Part shown: positions 1 through 9,188 of the stretch, piece by piece
How the letters are laid out: every line of letters starts with the position of its first letter
How positions within the stretch are numbered: position 1 is the stretch's first letter
Assembly: GCA_963717195.1 (NCBI GenBank)
Contig: CAVQVR010000011.1
Location: 186,001-250,000 of the forward strand
Reading direction: 5' to 3'
Length of the DNA stretch: 64,000 nucleotides
DNA from: JACDAE01 sp963717195
Lineage (GTDB): Bacteria > Chloroflexota > Ktedonobacteria > Ktedonobacterales > Ktedonobacteraceae
The notes under the pieces: model-generated
What the model was told of the DNA's origin: nothing
Database searches by the model: none
Seen by the model: the letters and a program-made list of their open reading frames with translations, nothing else
Translations under genes and position numbers: made by a program

Positions 1-546
1 GGCCCTGGTGCATCTTCATCCTCCAGGAGATCTTTGAGTGGCGACATTTCTTCGTCATGAAACGAGCTCACCGGTACATCCAGCGAGAGAACAGTTGTGC
101 TGGCATCTAGCAATACCTGTCGATAGCGTTCTATTGATACGCCGAGTTCGCCTGCCACCTCTTCTTCTTTTGCCGGTCGGCCCATACGTTGCTCCACACT
201 GGCCAATGCCGCTTCAACCTGTCGTACACGTGAAACTGCTGCACGTGGCTGCCAGTTCAGCGAACGTAAGTGATCGATTACCGATCCTCGGATACGAGGT
301 GTCGCAAACGCCTCAAATGGTACTCCTCGTACAAGGTCAAAACGATCTATCGCATTAATCAGGCCGATCATCCCATAGCTCACCAGGTCATCAATCTCTA
401 AAAGGCTCGTCGGAGGAATGCCGAGACGCCCAACAACAAAACGCACCAGTGGTGCATATTCGGTAATCAATTCTTCAGCGTAATTTCTGCTCTCTGGTCT
501 CGATAAACTCGGTCCAGAGCTCGCCCCTCACTCCTGCTGCACTCAT
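1..546 (-). CDS. RNA polymerase sigma factor, WhiG/FliA-like, 3'-truncated by window edge and frameshifted
   Basis: Read on the minus strand from the ATG at 546. The product begins MSAAGVRGELWTEFIETREQ, typical of the leading helix of WhiG/FliA/SigB-type sigma factors. It then continues, after a one-base shift, into region 2 (PLVRFVVGRLGIPP, DDLVSYGMIGLINAIDRFD, FEAFATPRIRGSVIDHLR) and region 3 (VEAALASVEQRMGRPAKEEE, ELGVSIERYRQVL). Removing one base at about 477 restores a continuous frame (LR followed by EELITEYAPLVRF), so either the gene is broken or the sequence has an error. Region 4 lies beyond base 1 and is not visible. Sigma factors of this family direct RNA polymerase to alternative promoters for motility, sporulation or stress genes; which one cannot be told here. 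Its promoter must lie between it and the element at 847-1073. Confidence 0.82.
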
Positions 547-835
547 GCTCCACACTCCTTTCAAGATTTAACAAACACCCTTTTCCACTTACATCTAGAG
601 TGTAGCTGGCATGCAGGCATAGGAATATTGACACAGGTCCCTTCTTTGGGAAACGGAAGTCCTTTTCACCAGAGGGTTCCTGAACATTCCTTGCATCAGG
701 TTTAAGGAGTTCGAAATTGGCACTACAAATGGCACTACCTAGTATAATGCACAAAAGGGTATTTGTTTACGATTAGGGAGTTAAGTACTAGGAGGTTGAG
801 CTTTTCTCTTCCGTTGGATACTGTCAGCGTGATCC

Positions 836-1084
836 CTCAGTTCAGACTCTCTCCCCGACAGAAACTGTGTTCTCGCCTTTTGGGGGATGAACGGCACGGC
901 ACGGGCTTATTCGCTCCGCTCATCGCGCCCCTACGAGTGGGTAGACATCTCTTTTGACGGATTTGCATCTCGTGCATGCCATCGTAGGGGCGCGATGAGC
1001 GGAGCGAATAAGCCCGTGAGCCACACCTATCCCCCCATTTTTCCCTGGAATACAGTTTCTGTCGGGGAGAGAGCTCAGTTCAGA
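836..1084. mobile_element. MITE-like element with perfect terminal and internal inverted repeats
   Basis: Bases 847-867 and 1053-1073 are perfect 21-bp terminal inverted repeats. They are flanked immediately by identical 11-bp direct repeats (836-846 and 1074-1084, CTCAGTTCAGA), which look like a target-site duplication. Inside, 900-936 and 982-1018 form a perfect 37-bp inverted repeat around a 45-nt centre. No open reading frame could encode a transposase, so any movement would have to be in trans. Decayed pieces of the internal arm recur at 14939-14973 and about 20559-20590. Confidence 0.85.
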
Positions 1085-1125
1085 GGGTAGAGGCATCACC
1101 TTGCCTGCGCACGCAAGGTGACGCC

Positions 1126-1283
1126 CCAATACCGTTCAAATAAAACGAATGAAGGAAATTCGGGTAGGGGCGTGAGCTTGCCTCCGCCCTGGTGGGGGAA
1201 CGAGACGATGTGGCAGCCAGGGCGGAGGCAAGCTCACGCCCCTACCCCAGAAGGAGAGATTCTCGGTATTTGAACCGTATTGG
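1126..1283. mobile_element. Second MITE-like palindromic element abutting the EccC-like gene
   Basis: Outer arms at 1126-1142 and 1267-1283 are inverted 17-mers with one mismatch. Inner arms at 1162-1192 and 1217-1247 are a perfect 31-bp inverted repeat with a 24-nt loop, starting with the GGTAGGGGC motif seen in many small repeats of this window. Short direct repeats GGTGAC occur at 1117-1122 and 1283-1288. The element lies ten bases past the stop codon of the secretion ATPase (stop at 1293-1295, minus strand), so its hairpin could also act in transcription termination or mRNA protection. A separate 8-bp hairpin (1097-1104 with 1113-1120) lies just beyond. Confidence 0.7.
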
Positions 1284-1292
1284 GTGACATCC

Positions 1293-4200
1293 CTACGCCA
1301 GCGCAACCTGCACCAGCGTCGCTGGATATTTCCGTTGCACCAGGTAACCGCGTCCAGCAGGAAGATTTGTTGCCGCCTGATCGTGCAGAAGCTTGCCTTC
1401 CTGGCGATTGCCGCTCATGATCAATCCTGGACTCCCAGACTCGCGCAAGCTTTTAATGACTGTCTCGTATGACGTGCTGGTCAGGCCGCTTACCGTGCGC
1501 GTCAGGACGACATGGAAGCCAACGTCACGCGCCTGCACGATCAGGTCGCGCAACGGAGTCAGGGGAGAACCCGATGGAGAAGCTACCGCATCATAGTCGT
1601 CAACGAACAGGAAGTAGTGTGGCCCCGTCCATGCTTTTGTAGCAACAAGATCCTGAATTGAACTATAGGTCGTAGGTAGCGCACGCTCCTTTAATGTAGT
1701 CGTCAGGCATTCTACGCTCTCCTTCACTGAAGATGGCACACGCATACTCCCGTATGTCAGGAAATGCTTGCTCTGCGTGATATCAAGCAGGTTAGTAGTG
1801 GCCCGGCACTCAATAGCGGCAATCTGCACCTGCTCAGGCGTGTAGCGTCGCGTCAACTCGCTCCACCAGAGGCGCAACAGATTTGTTTTGCCACATTCGC
1901 CATCACCAAGTACCAGGAAGTGAGGTTCAGCGGAGAGCAGATCGACATAGATTGGATCGAGGCGGAACTCTTCTAGACCAATTGGCACCCCTGCATGTCC
2001 AGGTACCTCAGCCCGTAGTAGCTCCTGTCGCCTCACCTGAGAGGGTAACATGAGCACGGGGGATGCCACCGGACCTCTCCACATGTTGGTACGCTCTACC
2101 AGGGCGTCCAGTGCCTGTTGTTGAGAGCGTTCGCCGGATACGCTGCTGGATTGGTCGGTGCTGACCCATGGTAGACAGATCTGAAATTGCAGCTTCTCTT
2201 TGGTTAAACCACGCCCGGGCACTCCGATAAGCAATTCGGCAGATTTCTTTTTATCGACCTCCGAATCAGCCGGGTCGTTCAGACGCAACTCCAGGCGTGT
2301 GCCAATATTATCGCGTATTTTTGCACGTATTTCGGCCCAGCGATTGGATGCCACAACGATATGCACGCCATAAGTAAGCCCGGTCGCCACCAGGTTCACG
2401 AGATCGGCCTCAAGCTGCTCAAAATCGTGCAAGAGCTGGGCCAGATTATCGATAATCAAGAATACATCACCAAAGGGGAAATTGGCGAAGTCACCAGCCT
2501 GACGACGTATACGGAACGTTGCCATGCTCTCGATATTATGGTCACGAAACAGCACTTCGCGGTCCGCAATGACCTTATACATTAAGCGCATGAGCAGGAG
2601 TATCTTCTCACGATCCGTTTTCGTACACACAGCCCCGACATGAGGGAAGGCTTCAAACGGGCGTAGTTGTCCACCTCCGAGGTCGATGCAGTACAATTGC
2701 ACGTCGCGCGGCGCATGAGTCACGATGAACGATGTCATTAATGTACGCAGAAATGTACTTTTACCTGATTGTGGTGCACCCGCTATCGCAAGATGGCCAC
2801 CGGCACCAGAAAAATCAAGTAACAAGGGCACTTGAACCTGATCCAGTGGTACATCAAGTAAGCCAACAGGGGTACGTAACGGGCCAAACGGTGGATCGGC
2901 ATACCAGGACGTGCCATCAAAGTTCTTGTGGAGCAATGCTTCAAGTTTGAGACTTTTGGGCAGAGGAGGCAGCCACACCTGGTGAACGGAAACTTGATTC
3001 TCAGGGGCTGTCGGTTCAGCAAGGCGACCAATAACCACATCCATCTCCGTCAGGTTCGCATCCGCCTGTATAGCGTTTATGTCGCTCACAATTGTTGGAT
3101 TGGGTACCAGGCGTCCACTGGGAGTAAACTCGCGTATAAAATCGGCGGCAACGAGCTGTCGCGTCGTGGGAACGTAAGGGACCGAGACCAGAGCGGTTTT
3201 GAAGCGCAGTGGTGTGCTGGCATCTATTTTGAGATACCCCACCCCTGGAGAGGATGGCAGGTAGTAGGCGTCAGGTTTGCCCAGCACAGCAGAGCTTTCA
3301 GCCGCGCTAAAAGTACGCAAACAGATACGATAGCGCAGATAGCTTTCTAACCCTTTGAGGCGTCCTTCCTCCAGACGCTGCGTTGCCAGAAGTAGATGTA
3401 GCCCCAGGCTACGTCCGACACGTCCAATAGTGATAAACAGGTCCAGAAAATCAGGGCGATTTGTTAGCAATTCGGCGAACTCGTCGACGATGAGAAGCAG
3501 GTGTGGCATGGGCTCCATGTTGTCCGAGTTCGTTTTCCATTTGATTTGATATTGCTGAACATTATCGAGATTGCCAGCCTCGCGCAGCATACGTTGCCGC
3601 CGCCGCAATTCACCCGTCAGCGATGAATGCATACGGTCGACCAGGGATGGTTCGTTCTCCAGGTTCGTAACCATACCGGCCACGTGAGGCAATGAGGCAA
3701 GGTCAGCAAACGAAGCGCCACCTTTGAAGTCCACGAATACAAAATTTACCATGCTGGGATCATGCAGCATTGCCTGGCTGATGACCAGCGTGCGCAGCAG
3801 TTCGCTTTTTCCTGAGCCGGTCGCACCAACAACGAGACCATGCGGCCCATCACCTTTTTCAGCGGCCTCTTTCAGGTCGAGCAGCAACGTTTTACCTTTT
3901 TCAAGTCTCCCAATTGGGGCACGTAGTACCGACTCTCGTGGCCGTTGCACCCATACCTTTGAAGGTCGAATAGACTCCACTACTGGAATATCCAGCAGAT
4001 CGAGCAGGCGTATATCTTGTGAGAAGTCATCTTCCATGCCGCCATTAGCCAGGGTAATGAGAGCCAGGCTACGTGCAATTGTTTCGCAGGTCTCCACATT
4101 TGTGGCATTGGGCACGACGCCTTTCATGCGTCTCCCCTCGAATGAAGCAACTTCAAAGGAGAGCCAGCCGCCCTCAGTCACGACGATACGCGACTGTGTG

Positions 4201-5660
4201 CTTGTAGGTTCCCATCCCGCTTCATCGACGATACAGAGAATGGTCACTCCTAACGTTGCGGCATCGCGGACCAGTTCATCCACTTCGGGCATTTGTGTCA
4301 GTTCGCCACCGGGTATGAAACCGTCAATAACAAAGATCAGGTGAGGGAGCATAACATTTGCGCTATTGTCGCGCTTATCCTCGTTTAGCTTGCGTCGCAG
4401 TTCTAGCTCTGGCTTGATCTGAGTAGTGAGCAACTCCTGACAGGCAGCCAGGTTATCGGCCAGAAGGCAGAGTGCTTCGCCCGTTTGTTGATGTAGCGCT
4501 TTGCTATGACGTAAACGCTGAACATGAGGCAACCATTTGAGCCAGCTCCACTCAGGTGTTGCATCGCGCGGGAAGTATGCTGCGCAACGTACATCTCTAG
4601 GCATATGAAAAGCAACGATCTGGCAGAGCATTGCACGTACAAGGGGAAGAACGCTGGTACGCTTTCCCGTGATAGCAAGAACGCCAGTAGTACGCAAGGG
4701 AATAATTGCCGGTTCGTCGTCGATATGATGGTATTGCGCAACCAGCAATTCAGCTTCCGCTCGCAATTCTGGTTCATACTTGACCATAGGATCGGCACCA
4801 AGGCCAAGTCGGATACGATTGTTTAAAGGCACCGGCCCGTGCCCCAGGCTGATATGCAGGAAATCGTAATCGCCGGGTCGTCGTTCCCAGAGATATTGGC
4901 GATCAATGACATTTTTCGCCAGTACTGGCAGATCCGGATAGAGGCGTGAGCTGACCATCTTCTGCAGATCAGCGGTCTCACGCAGGCGTGTACGCCATGC
5001 AGTGAGATATTCCAGGTATTTTTCGCGTGCATACTTGCGCTGCCTCTTTGCTGTCCATTTCTGAATAAGAACCGTCGACACTGAGGCAACGATGGAGATG
5101 AGCGGCACCACCAGGGCGATTACAAGCATCCATTTATTTGCATTTACTGATCCTCCGATGAAATACGAGAGGAAAAAGACAGCGCCGCCCAGACAGCCAA
5201 CAACAGGCAATAACATCTGCAGCCAGGACGCAGCACCTCCCTGAGCCAGCGCGACCTGGGGAGGTGCGCCGATGACGATCTCTTCAGAGGGCAGGCGCGG
5301 AGGATATTCGCGGACAGGTACATGGAACGTTGTTGCATGGCCATGCGAAAGATGTCCCAGGCGATGTGTAGAGGAATACTCTATATGTTGTGGCGATTCC
5401 CATGCCACCTGTTCGTGTAGAAGTAATACAGTCCCATTCACAATATAGGCATCAAGGAGCGAACGGTTTAGATCAAGAGGCGTAGAGTCATCCGCGCGAC
5501 CAATACTCCAGCTCGCAGCATCCATTTTTCCACTGCCTGCTGAACGTGGAGCGCAGAGTTTAATAAATGCTGGGAGGAGTTCGCGTAGAGGAGCTTCGCC
5601 TGGCACTTGCAGATCAGTGCTTCGCTCAGGTCCAACCAATGTAATAAGTAGCGTGTGCAT
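1293..5660 (-). CDS. EccC/EssC-like FtsK-SpoIIIE ATPase of a type VII-like secretion system, with N-terminal ubiquitin-like domain
   Basis: A 1,455-residue membrane ATPase. Residues 1-90 resemble the YukD/EsaB/EccD ubiquitin-like fold (starts MHTLLITLVGPERSTDLQ). Two membrane segments follow at about 143-168 and 175-200, then a cytoplasmic linker and three FtsK-type ATPase domains. The P-loops are GATGSGKSELLRT (about 612), GAPQSGKSTFLRT (about 965) and GDGECGKTNLLR (about 1256), with matching Walker B stretches LLLIVDEFAELL, VFLIIDNLAQLL and YFLFVDDYDAV. In known type VII systems this protein is the motor that recognises WXG100-type substrates and drives export. The third P-loop keeps GK-T but has an unusual GDGECGKT, so D3 may be weak. 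Substrate candidates are encoded at 12505-13891. No EccB, EccD, EccE or mycosin gene is visible here. Confidence 0.88.
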   Translation of the reverse strand: MHTLLITLVGPERSTDLQVPGEAPLRELLPAFIKLCAPRSAGSGKMDAASWSIGRADDSTPLDLNRSLLDAYIVNGTVLLLHEQVAWESPQHIEYSSTHRLGHLSHGHATTFHVPVREYPPRLPSEEIVIGAPPQVALAQGGAASWLQMLLPVVGCLGGAVFFLSYFIGGSVNANKWMLVIALVVPLISIVASVSTVLIQKWTAKRQRKYAREKYLEYLTAWRTRLRETADLQKMVSSRLYPDLPVLAKNVIDRQYLWERRPGDYDFLHISLGHGPVPLNNRIRLGLGADPMVKYEPELRAEAELLVAQYHHIDDEPAIIPLRTTGVLAITGKRTSVLPLVRAMLCQIVAFHMPRDVRCAAYFPRDATPEWSWLKWLPHVQRLRHSKALHQQTGEALCLLADNLAACQELLTTQIKPELELRRKLNEDKRDNSANVMLPHLIFVIDGFIPGGELTQMPEVDELVRDAATLGVTILCIVDEAGWEPTSTQSRIVVTEGGWLSFEVASFEGRRMKGVVPNATNVETCETIARSLALITLANGGMEDDFSQDIRLLDLLDIPVVESIRPSKVWVQRPRESVLRAPIGRLEKGKTLLLDLKEAAEKGDGPHGLVVGATGSGKSELLRTLVISQAMLHDPSMVNFVFVDFKGGASFADLASLPHVAGMVTNLENEPSLVDRMHSSLTGELRRRQRMLREAGNLDNVQQYQIKWKTNSDNMEPMPHLLLIVDEFAELLTNRPDFLDLFITIGRVGRSLGLHLLLATQRLEEGRLKGLESYLRYRICLRTFSAAESSAVLGKPDAYYLPSSPGVGYLKIDASTPLRFKTALVSVPYVPTTRQLVAADFIREFTPSGRLVPNPTIVSDINAIQADANLTEMDVVIGRLAEPTAPENQVSVHQVWLPPLPKSLKLEALLHKNFDGTSWYADPPFGPLRTPVGLLDVPLDQVQVPLLLDFSGAGGHLAIAGAPQSGKSTFLRTLMTSFIVTHAPRDVQLYCIDLGGGQLRPFEAFPHVGAVCTKTDREKILLLMRLMYKVIADREVLFRDHNIESMATFRIRRQAGDFANFPFGDVFLIIDNLAQLLHDFEQLEADLVNLVATGLTYGVHIVVASNRWAEIRAKIRDNIGTRLELRLNDPADSEVDKKKSAELLIGVPGRGLTKEKLQFQICLPWVSTDQSSSVSGERSQQQALDALVERTNMWRGPVASPVLMLPSQVRRQELLRAEVPGHAGVPIGLEEFRLDPIYVDLLSAEPHFLVLGDGECGKTNLLRLWWSELTRRYTPEQVQIAAIECRATTNLLDITQSKHFLTYGSMRVPSSVKESVECLTTTLKERALPTTYSSIQDLVATKAWTGPHYFLFVDDYDAVASPSGSPLTPLRDLIVQARDVGFHVVLTRTVSGLTSTSYETVIKSLRESGSPGLIMSGNRQEGKLLHDQAATNLPAGRGYLVQRKYPATLVQVALA

Positions 5661-5995
5661 GCAGCTTCCCTTCTCAAGGCACTATAGTTGCTTTTTGACA
5701 AACATAAATTCAATATATATTAAAATGGTTCCCCATCCTTCGAGGGAAAACCGTTGGCACTGGCGTAGGGGCGTCAATGTCCCCTAATGGGCTTTTGCGT
5801 TCTGTTCCTCACCAGGACCATTTGTGATAGAATATAGCACGACCTTGTGCATTCAGCATTTTACCATAGAACTAGAGCAGGAAAAAGAGGTAAGCAAAGG
5901 CAAATCATGACCGTGCACAAAGTAATATGCACGAATATAAATACGCAATATTTATAATAAAGAGATATGAACAGGAAGGCAAGAACAGACAAGTT
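5661..5995. promoter_or_regulatory. Divergent intergenic region between the secretion ATPase and the vWA gene
   Basis: Both neighbouring genes are transcribed outwards, so their promoters should lie here. The stretch is A/T-rich near both genes and carries one half-copy of the GTAGGGGC repeat motif at about 5764-5771. I cannot assign a -35/-10 pair with confidence. Confidence 0.4.
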
Positions 5996-6769
5996 ATGGA
6001 TACGGAACTCTATACACAACCAGCTACAACCCTCACGCCCGCATTAATCATTTATTTGATTGACACCAGTGATTCAATAAATCAGCTCTGTGGTGCGACG
6101 ACGAAGATCGACCTTGTGAATACGGCCCTGCGCGAGTCAATACGCCACATGATTCGTCGCTCTATGCGCGACGGTATTCCGCAGCCACAATATCAGATTG
6201 CAATTCTGTCTTACAATACGCGCGTCAGCGATGTGCTGGACGGCATCTGCAACTTGCCCGACCTGGTGCAGGCAGGAGTACCGAAACTGGATGCGCAAGG
6301 GGAAACGGATACTCTGGCAGGCTTTGCAAGCGTGGAAAAGCTATTGCAGAGCTATCAAGCAGCACTGCAGCGTAGTGCCTCACTGCGTCGACCTGCACCA
6401 CTCGTCTGTCACCTCACGGATGCACATTTTACGACTGATGATCCCACACCTTTTGTGAAACGCATTCAGGCGATGCGCTTCAGCGACGGCCAGGTCCTGG
6501 TTGAGCATGTCTACATGGCCGAGGATCTGCTGCGTCAACCTGTGCAAGACTGGTATCAATGGGACGGAATACAGAGACCCAACGATATTATGAACGAGCA
6601 TGCAAAAAGATTATTTCATCTCTCCTCGCCTTTGCCAGATGTCTATCGACAGAACATCAATAACTATGGATACCACCTGCAAAAAGGGGCGCTCCTCTTC
6701 TTTCCTGGCGTGCACTCTGAACTGGTGAAACTGGCATTTGCCGTTTCTGCCGGTACACAATTACGATAA
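5996..6769 (+). CDS. vWA-domain protein with intact MIDAS motif
   Basis: The product, about 257 residues from the ATG at 5996, is one von Willebrand factor A domain. The first strand ends in LIDTSDSIN, giving the DxSxS metal-ion adhesion motif. A later CHLTDAHFTTDD stretch supplies the second-strand aspartate. Proteins of this class (TerY-like) bind a divalent metal and mediate protein-protein contacts. An upstream in-frame ATG at 5927 would add 23 basic residues; I prefer 5996 because the extra part looks unlike a domain and AGGAAGG lies upstream, though at a long spacing. The gene is followed after 30 bases by a kinase-like gene on the same strand. The vWA-kinase pairing next to a divergent EccC-like motor suggests a phospho-signalling unit tied to secretion, which is inference. 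Confidence 0.72.
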   Translation: MDTELYTQPATTLTPALIIYLIDTSDSINQLCGATTKIDLVNTALRESIRHMIRRSMRDGIPQPQYQIAILSYNTRVSDVLDGICNLPDLVQAGVPKLDAQGETDTLAGFASVEKLLQSYQAALQRSASLRRPAPLVCHLTDAHFTTDDPTPFVKRIQAMRFSDGQVLVEHVYMAEDLLRQPVQDWYQWDGIQRPNDIMNEHAKRLFHLSSPLPDVYRQNINNYGYHLQKGALLFFPGVHSELVKLAFAVSAGTQLR

Positions 6770-6799
6770 ACAATTCTAAATGAGAGGGAATAAGAGCGT

Positions 6800-7795
6800 A
6801 TGAGCGTCTTCAACCCACGACCAGAGACCCAACTTCATATTGGAGGCTCAACATACGAGTTCGTGCCCCAGCGATTGCTCCCTGGCGATACAGCGGAAGC
6901 CTGCATGATCGAGGGCCAGGAGGGGTTTATCTATGTGTTACGTAACATGGAGCACGGCAACTTCTGGGCTCTCAAAGTACTGAAGCCAGCATATCGTAGC
7001 GAACATATCGTGCCAGTAACAGACAAACTCTTACAGTTTCAGAAATCGCAGGGATTTTATTTGAGCCATCGCATCTGTATTACCCGACCAGCATGCGATG
7101 AAGTGATTGCCACATTTCCCGAGTTGGAATACGCTATCTTGATGCCCTGGTTACCGTGGAAGACATGGGGCGGACTGATACGTTCGCCGGAGGCAAGCCA
7201 GGCATACACGCACGAAAATGCTCTTGACATGGCACGAGCTACGGTACGGATTCTCTGTGAGTTGGAGCAGCGCGGATATGCCCACACAGACATCTCTGGC
7301 GGCAATATCATGTACTCACCAGATTTCAAAAAGGTAGAAATTATTGATCTCGAAGGGGTCTACATGCCAGGGATACTGCCGCCAAAGCGTCTCAGTCATG
7401 GTTCACAGGGTTATCAGCACCGTAAACTTGGTAGGCAAGGACAATGGTCTGAGTATGGAGACCGCTTCGCAGGTGCCATGCTGCTAACCGAGATACTCAC
7501 ATGGTGGCATCCCCTCTTGCGTGCACAGGTGCCAGCCGATGCAATTTCATTATTTCTGCCAGAAGAACTACAAACTCAGGGTGGCACACGCTGGAAGATT
7601 GCACGCGATGTACTCTGGTCACTGACACCTGCGCTGCTTGATCTGTTTGACCGCGCGTGGGCCTCATCCAGCCTCAAAAATTGTCCTGATTTTAAACAAT
7701 GGCTTGCTCTGCTCAGTGCCCCAGATCCGCAGGTCGGGCAATCTTCTCCCCATTCTCCTTTTAGTGATCCCTCGCCGTTTAGTAGCTCTTTCTAA
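6800..7795 (+). CDS. Protein kinase-like protein
   Basis: A 331-residue single-domain kinase-fold protein. The N-terminal lobe has ALKVLKP, the usual VAIK-type lysine, at about residue 55. The catalytic loop reads YAHTDISGGNIM, with HTD for the HRD motif and Asn for metal binding. The metal-binding DFG is replaced by IIDLEG. Downstream helices include YGDRFAGAMLLTEILTWWHP, corresponding to the kinase F helix (DxWxxG) region. The C-terminus is a Ser/Pro-rich tail without a membrane segment. All core catalytic residues appear present, so activity is plausible; substrates are unknown. It starts at the ATG at 6800 behind GAGAGGGAATAAG and probably shares a transcript with the vWA gene. Confidence 0.75.
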   Translation: MSVFNPRPETQLHIGGSTYEFVPQRLLPGDTAEACMIEGQEGFIYVLRNMEHGNFWALKVLKPAYRSEHIVPVTDKLLQFQKSQGFYLSHRICITRPACDEVIATFPELEYAILMPWLPWKTWGGLIRSPEASQAYTHENALDMARATVRILCELEQRGYAHTDISGGNIMYSPDFKKVEIIDLEGVYMPGILPPKRLSHGSQGYQHRKLGRQGQWSEYGDRFAGAMLLTEILTWWHPLLRAQVPADAISLFLPEELQTQGGTRWKIARDVLWSLTPALLDLFDRAWASSSLKNCPDFKQWLALLSAPDPQVGQSSPHSPFSDPSPFSSSF

Positions 7796-7872
7796 ATGTC
7801 GACGTCCTTTACAAGCCCGTGTGGATTAAATATGTTATACTGCACTGCGAAATGTTACTTTAAGGGAGAATT

Positions 7873-8613
7873 ATGGCGGAATATATCTGGGGACGCAACC
7901 CCATTCTGGAAACATTGCATTCGGTACGGCAGGTAAAGCGTCTCTTGTTAGCAGAAGGACAGCGTGAAGCACCTGTAACTTTTGCTATTGTACAGGAGGC
8001 TGAGCAACGGGGAATACCGGTCGAGATCGTGCCACGAGCGCGACTGGACCAGATCAGCCACGGAGCGGTGCACCAGGGCTGCATTGCACTGGTTACTGAA
8101 CGTGAGTATATAAGCACGGACGAGATTCTGGCCTACGCCGAGAGTCGCCAGGAGGCTCCGTTTTTGCTGATTCTCGATGCTATTCAGGATGTCAACAACC
8201 TTGGCTCCCTGCTTCGTACTGCGGAAGCTGCCGGTGTACATGGTTTTATTATTCCAGAGCATCGCGCGGCTACAATTAATGCCACCGTCGTCAAAACATC
8301 GGCGGGTGCCACCGAACATCTACGTATTGCCCAGGAAACGAATCTGACACGAACAATCGACTATCTCAAAAAGCAAAATGTCTGGGTTGTCGGCCTTGCA
8401 GGTGAGGCGCAGACGCTCTATACAAAGGCCGACCTGCGTGGACCTCTGGCACTCGTCGTGGGGAATGAAGGGAAAGGGATCAGCCGCCTGGTACGTGAGC
8501 ACTGCGACTTGCTTATCAAGTTACCTATGCACGGATTCGTCAACTCATTGAATGCCGCAGTGGCGGGAAGTATCGCACTGTATGAAGCGCTACGACAACG
8601 CACACCATCTTAA
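7873..8613 (+). CDS. rlmB: 23S rRNA (guanosine-2'-O)-methyltransferase, RlmB/TrmH (SPOUT) family
   Basis: A 246-residue protein of normal RlmB length. The N-terminal substrate-binding domain begins YIWGRNPILETL, the classical RlmB opening (xGxxxVxxAL type). The C-terminal SPOUT knot carries the three SAM/tRNA methyltransferase motifs: LDAIQDVNNLGSLLRTAEA (motif 1, catalytic Arg), ALVVGNEGKGISRLV (motif 2) and IKLPMHGFVNSLNAAVAGSI (motif 3). It would add a 2'-O-methyl group to a guanosine of 23S rRNA (G2251 in E. coli) using S-adenosylmethionine. The start ATG at 7873 follows AAGGGAGAATT. It appears to be monocistronic. RlmB versus another TrmH paralog cannot be settled without alignment. Confidence 0.9.
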   Translation: MAEYIWGRNPILETLHSVRQVKRLLLAEGQREAPVTFAIVQEAEQRGIPVEIVPRARLDQISHGAVHQGCIALVTEREYISTDEILAYAESRQEAPFLLILDAIQDVNNLGSLLRTAEAAGVHGFIIPEHRAATINATVVKTSAGATEHLRIAQETNLTRTIDYLKKQNVWVVGLAGEAQTLYTKADLRGPLALVVGNEGKGISRLVREHCDLLIKLPMHGFVNSLNAAVAGSIALYEALRQRTPS

Positions 8614-8692
8614 CAAATTTGTTACGTGTCCCAATCCTACAACGTTTTAGCAATTAGAATCTCAAGATGCATTCTGTAGGAGTCTTTTTGTT

Positions 8693-9175
8693 ATGACCAT
8701 TTTTCTCAAGCGCTTTTTTCTTCTCCTTTTCATTATCACCGCCTGTCTCTTTATGGTCTATCTGATGCTACCAGAGGCGGCACATGCACACACAGCCGGG
8801 CCATTAGCGGCACCAAAACAACTGATAGCCACCGCTACGGCTACAACCGTACCAACAACGGTGCCAACAATTACAGCGACTCCTACAGCAACTGCCGTAC
8901 CATCTCCAACTCCTACAGCGACTATCGCGCCGACCCCTATACCTCCTACAACTGTTCCTACAACTGAACCATCTCCCACGCCCACAGCTACACCAACGCC
9001 TACGCCAACACCAACGGTTGTACCAACTCCGACTCCTCCAGGTGGAGGCAATACAAATACCACCAGCGGCCATACAGCCCTTAATTATGTGATCTTCACC
9101 ATGGGCGGCATTGGCGTACTGATGGTAATCGTAGGTGTGATCCTCTATTTTGTGTACTCACGCCCGGGCCTATGA
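8693..9175 (+). CDS. Secreted, membrane-anchored Thr/Pro-rich protein of unknown function
   Basis: A 160-residue protein with an N-terminal hydrophobic segment (residues 7-25, a signal peptide or anchor ending near AHAHTAG). A long low-complexity stalk follows, built of PTxTPT-like units (about residues 45-120), then a short Gly/Asn/Thr linker and a C-terminal transmembrane helix (about 130-155, TMGGIGVLMVIVGVILYFVY) with a short tail. There is no LPxTG motif. The layout is that of a cell-surface stalk, probably O-glycosylated if the host does that, and held at both ends. No catalytic domain is visible. Repetitive ACNCCN codons also create long antisense open frames, which I do not accept as genes. 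Confidence 0.6.
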   Translation: MTIFLKRFFLLLFIITACLFMVYLMLPEAAHAHTAGPLAAPKQLIATATATTVPTTVPTITATPTATAVPSPTPTATIAPTPIPPTTVPTTEPSPTPTATPTPTPTPTVVPTPTPPGGGNTNTTSGHTALNYVIFTMGGIGVLMVIVGVILYFVYSRPGL

Positions 9176-9188
9176 GGCTAGAATTGAG

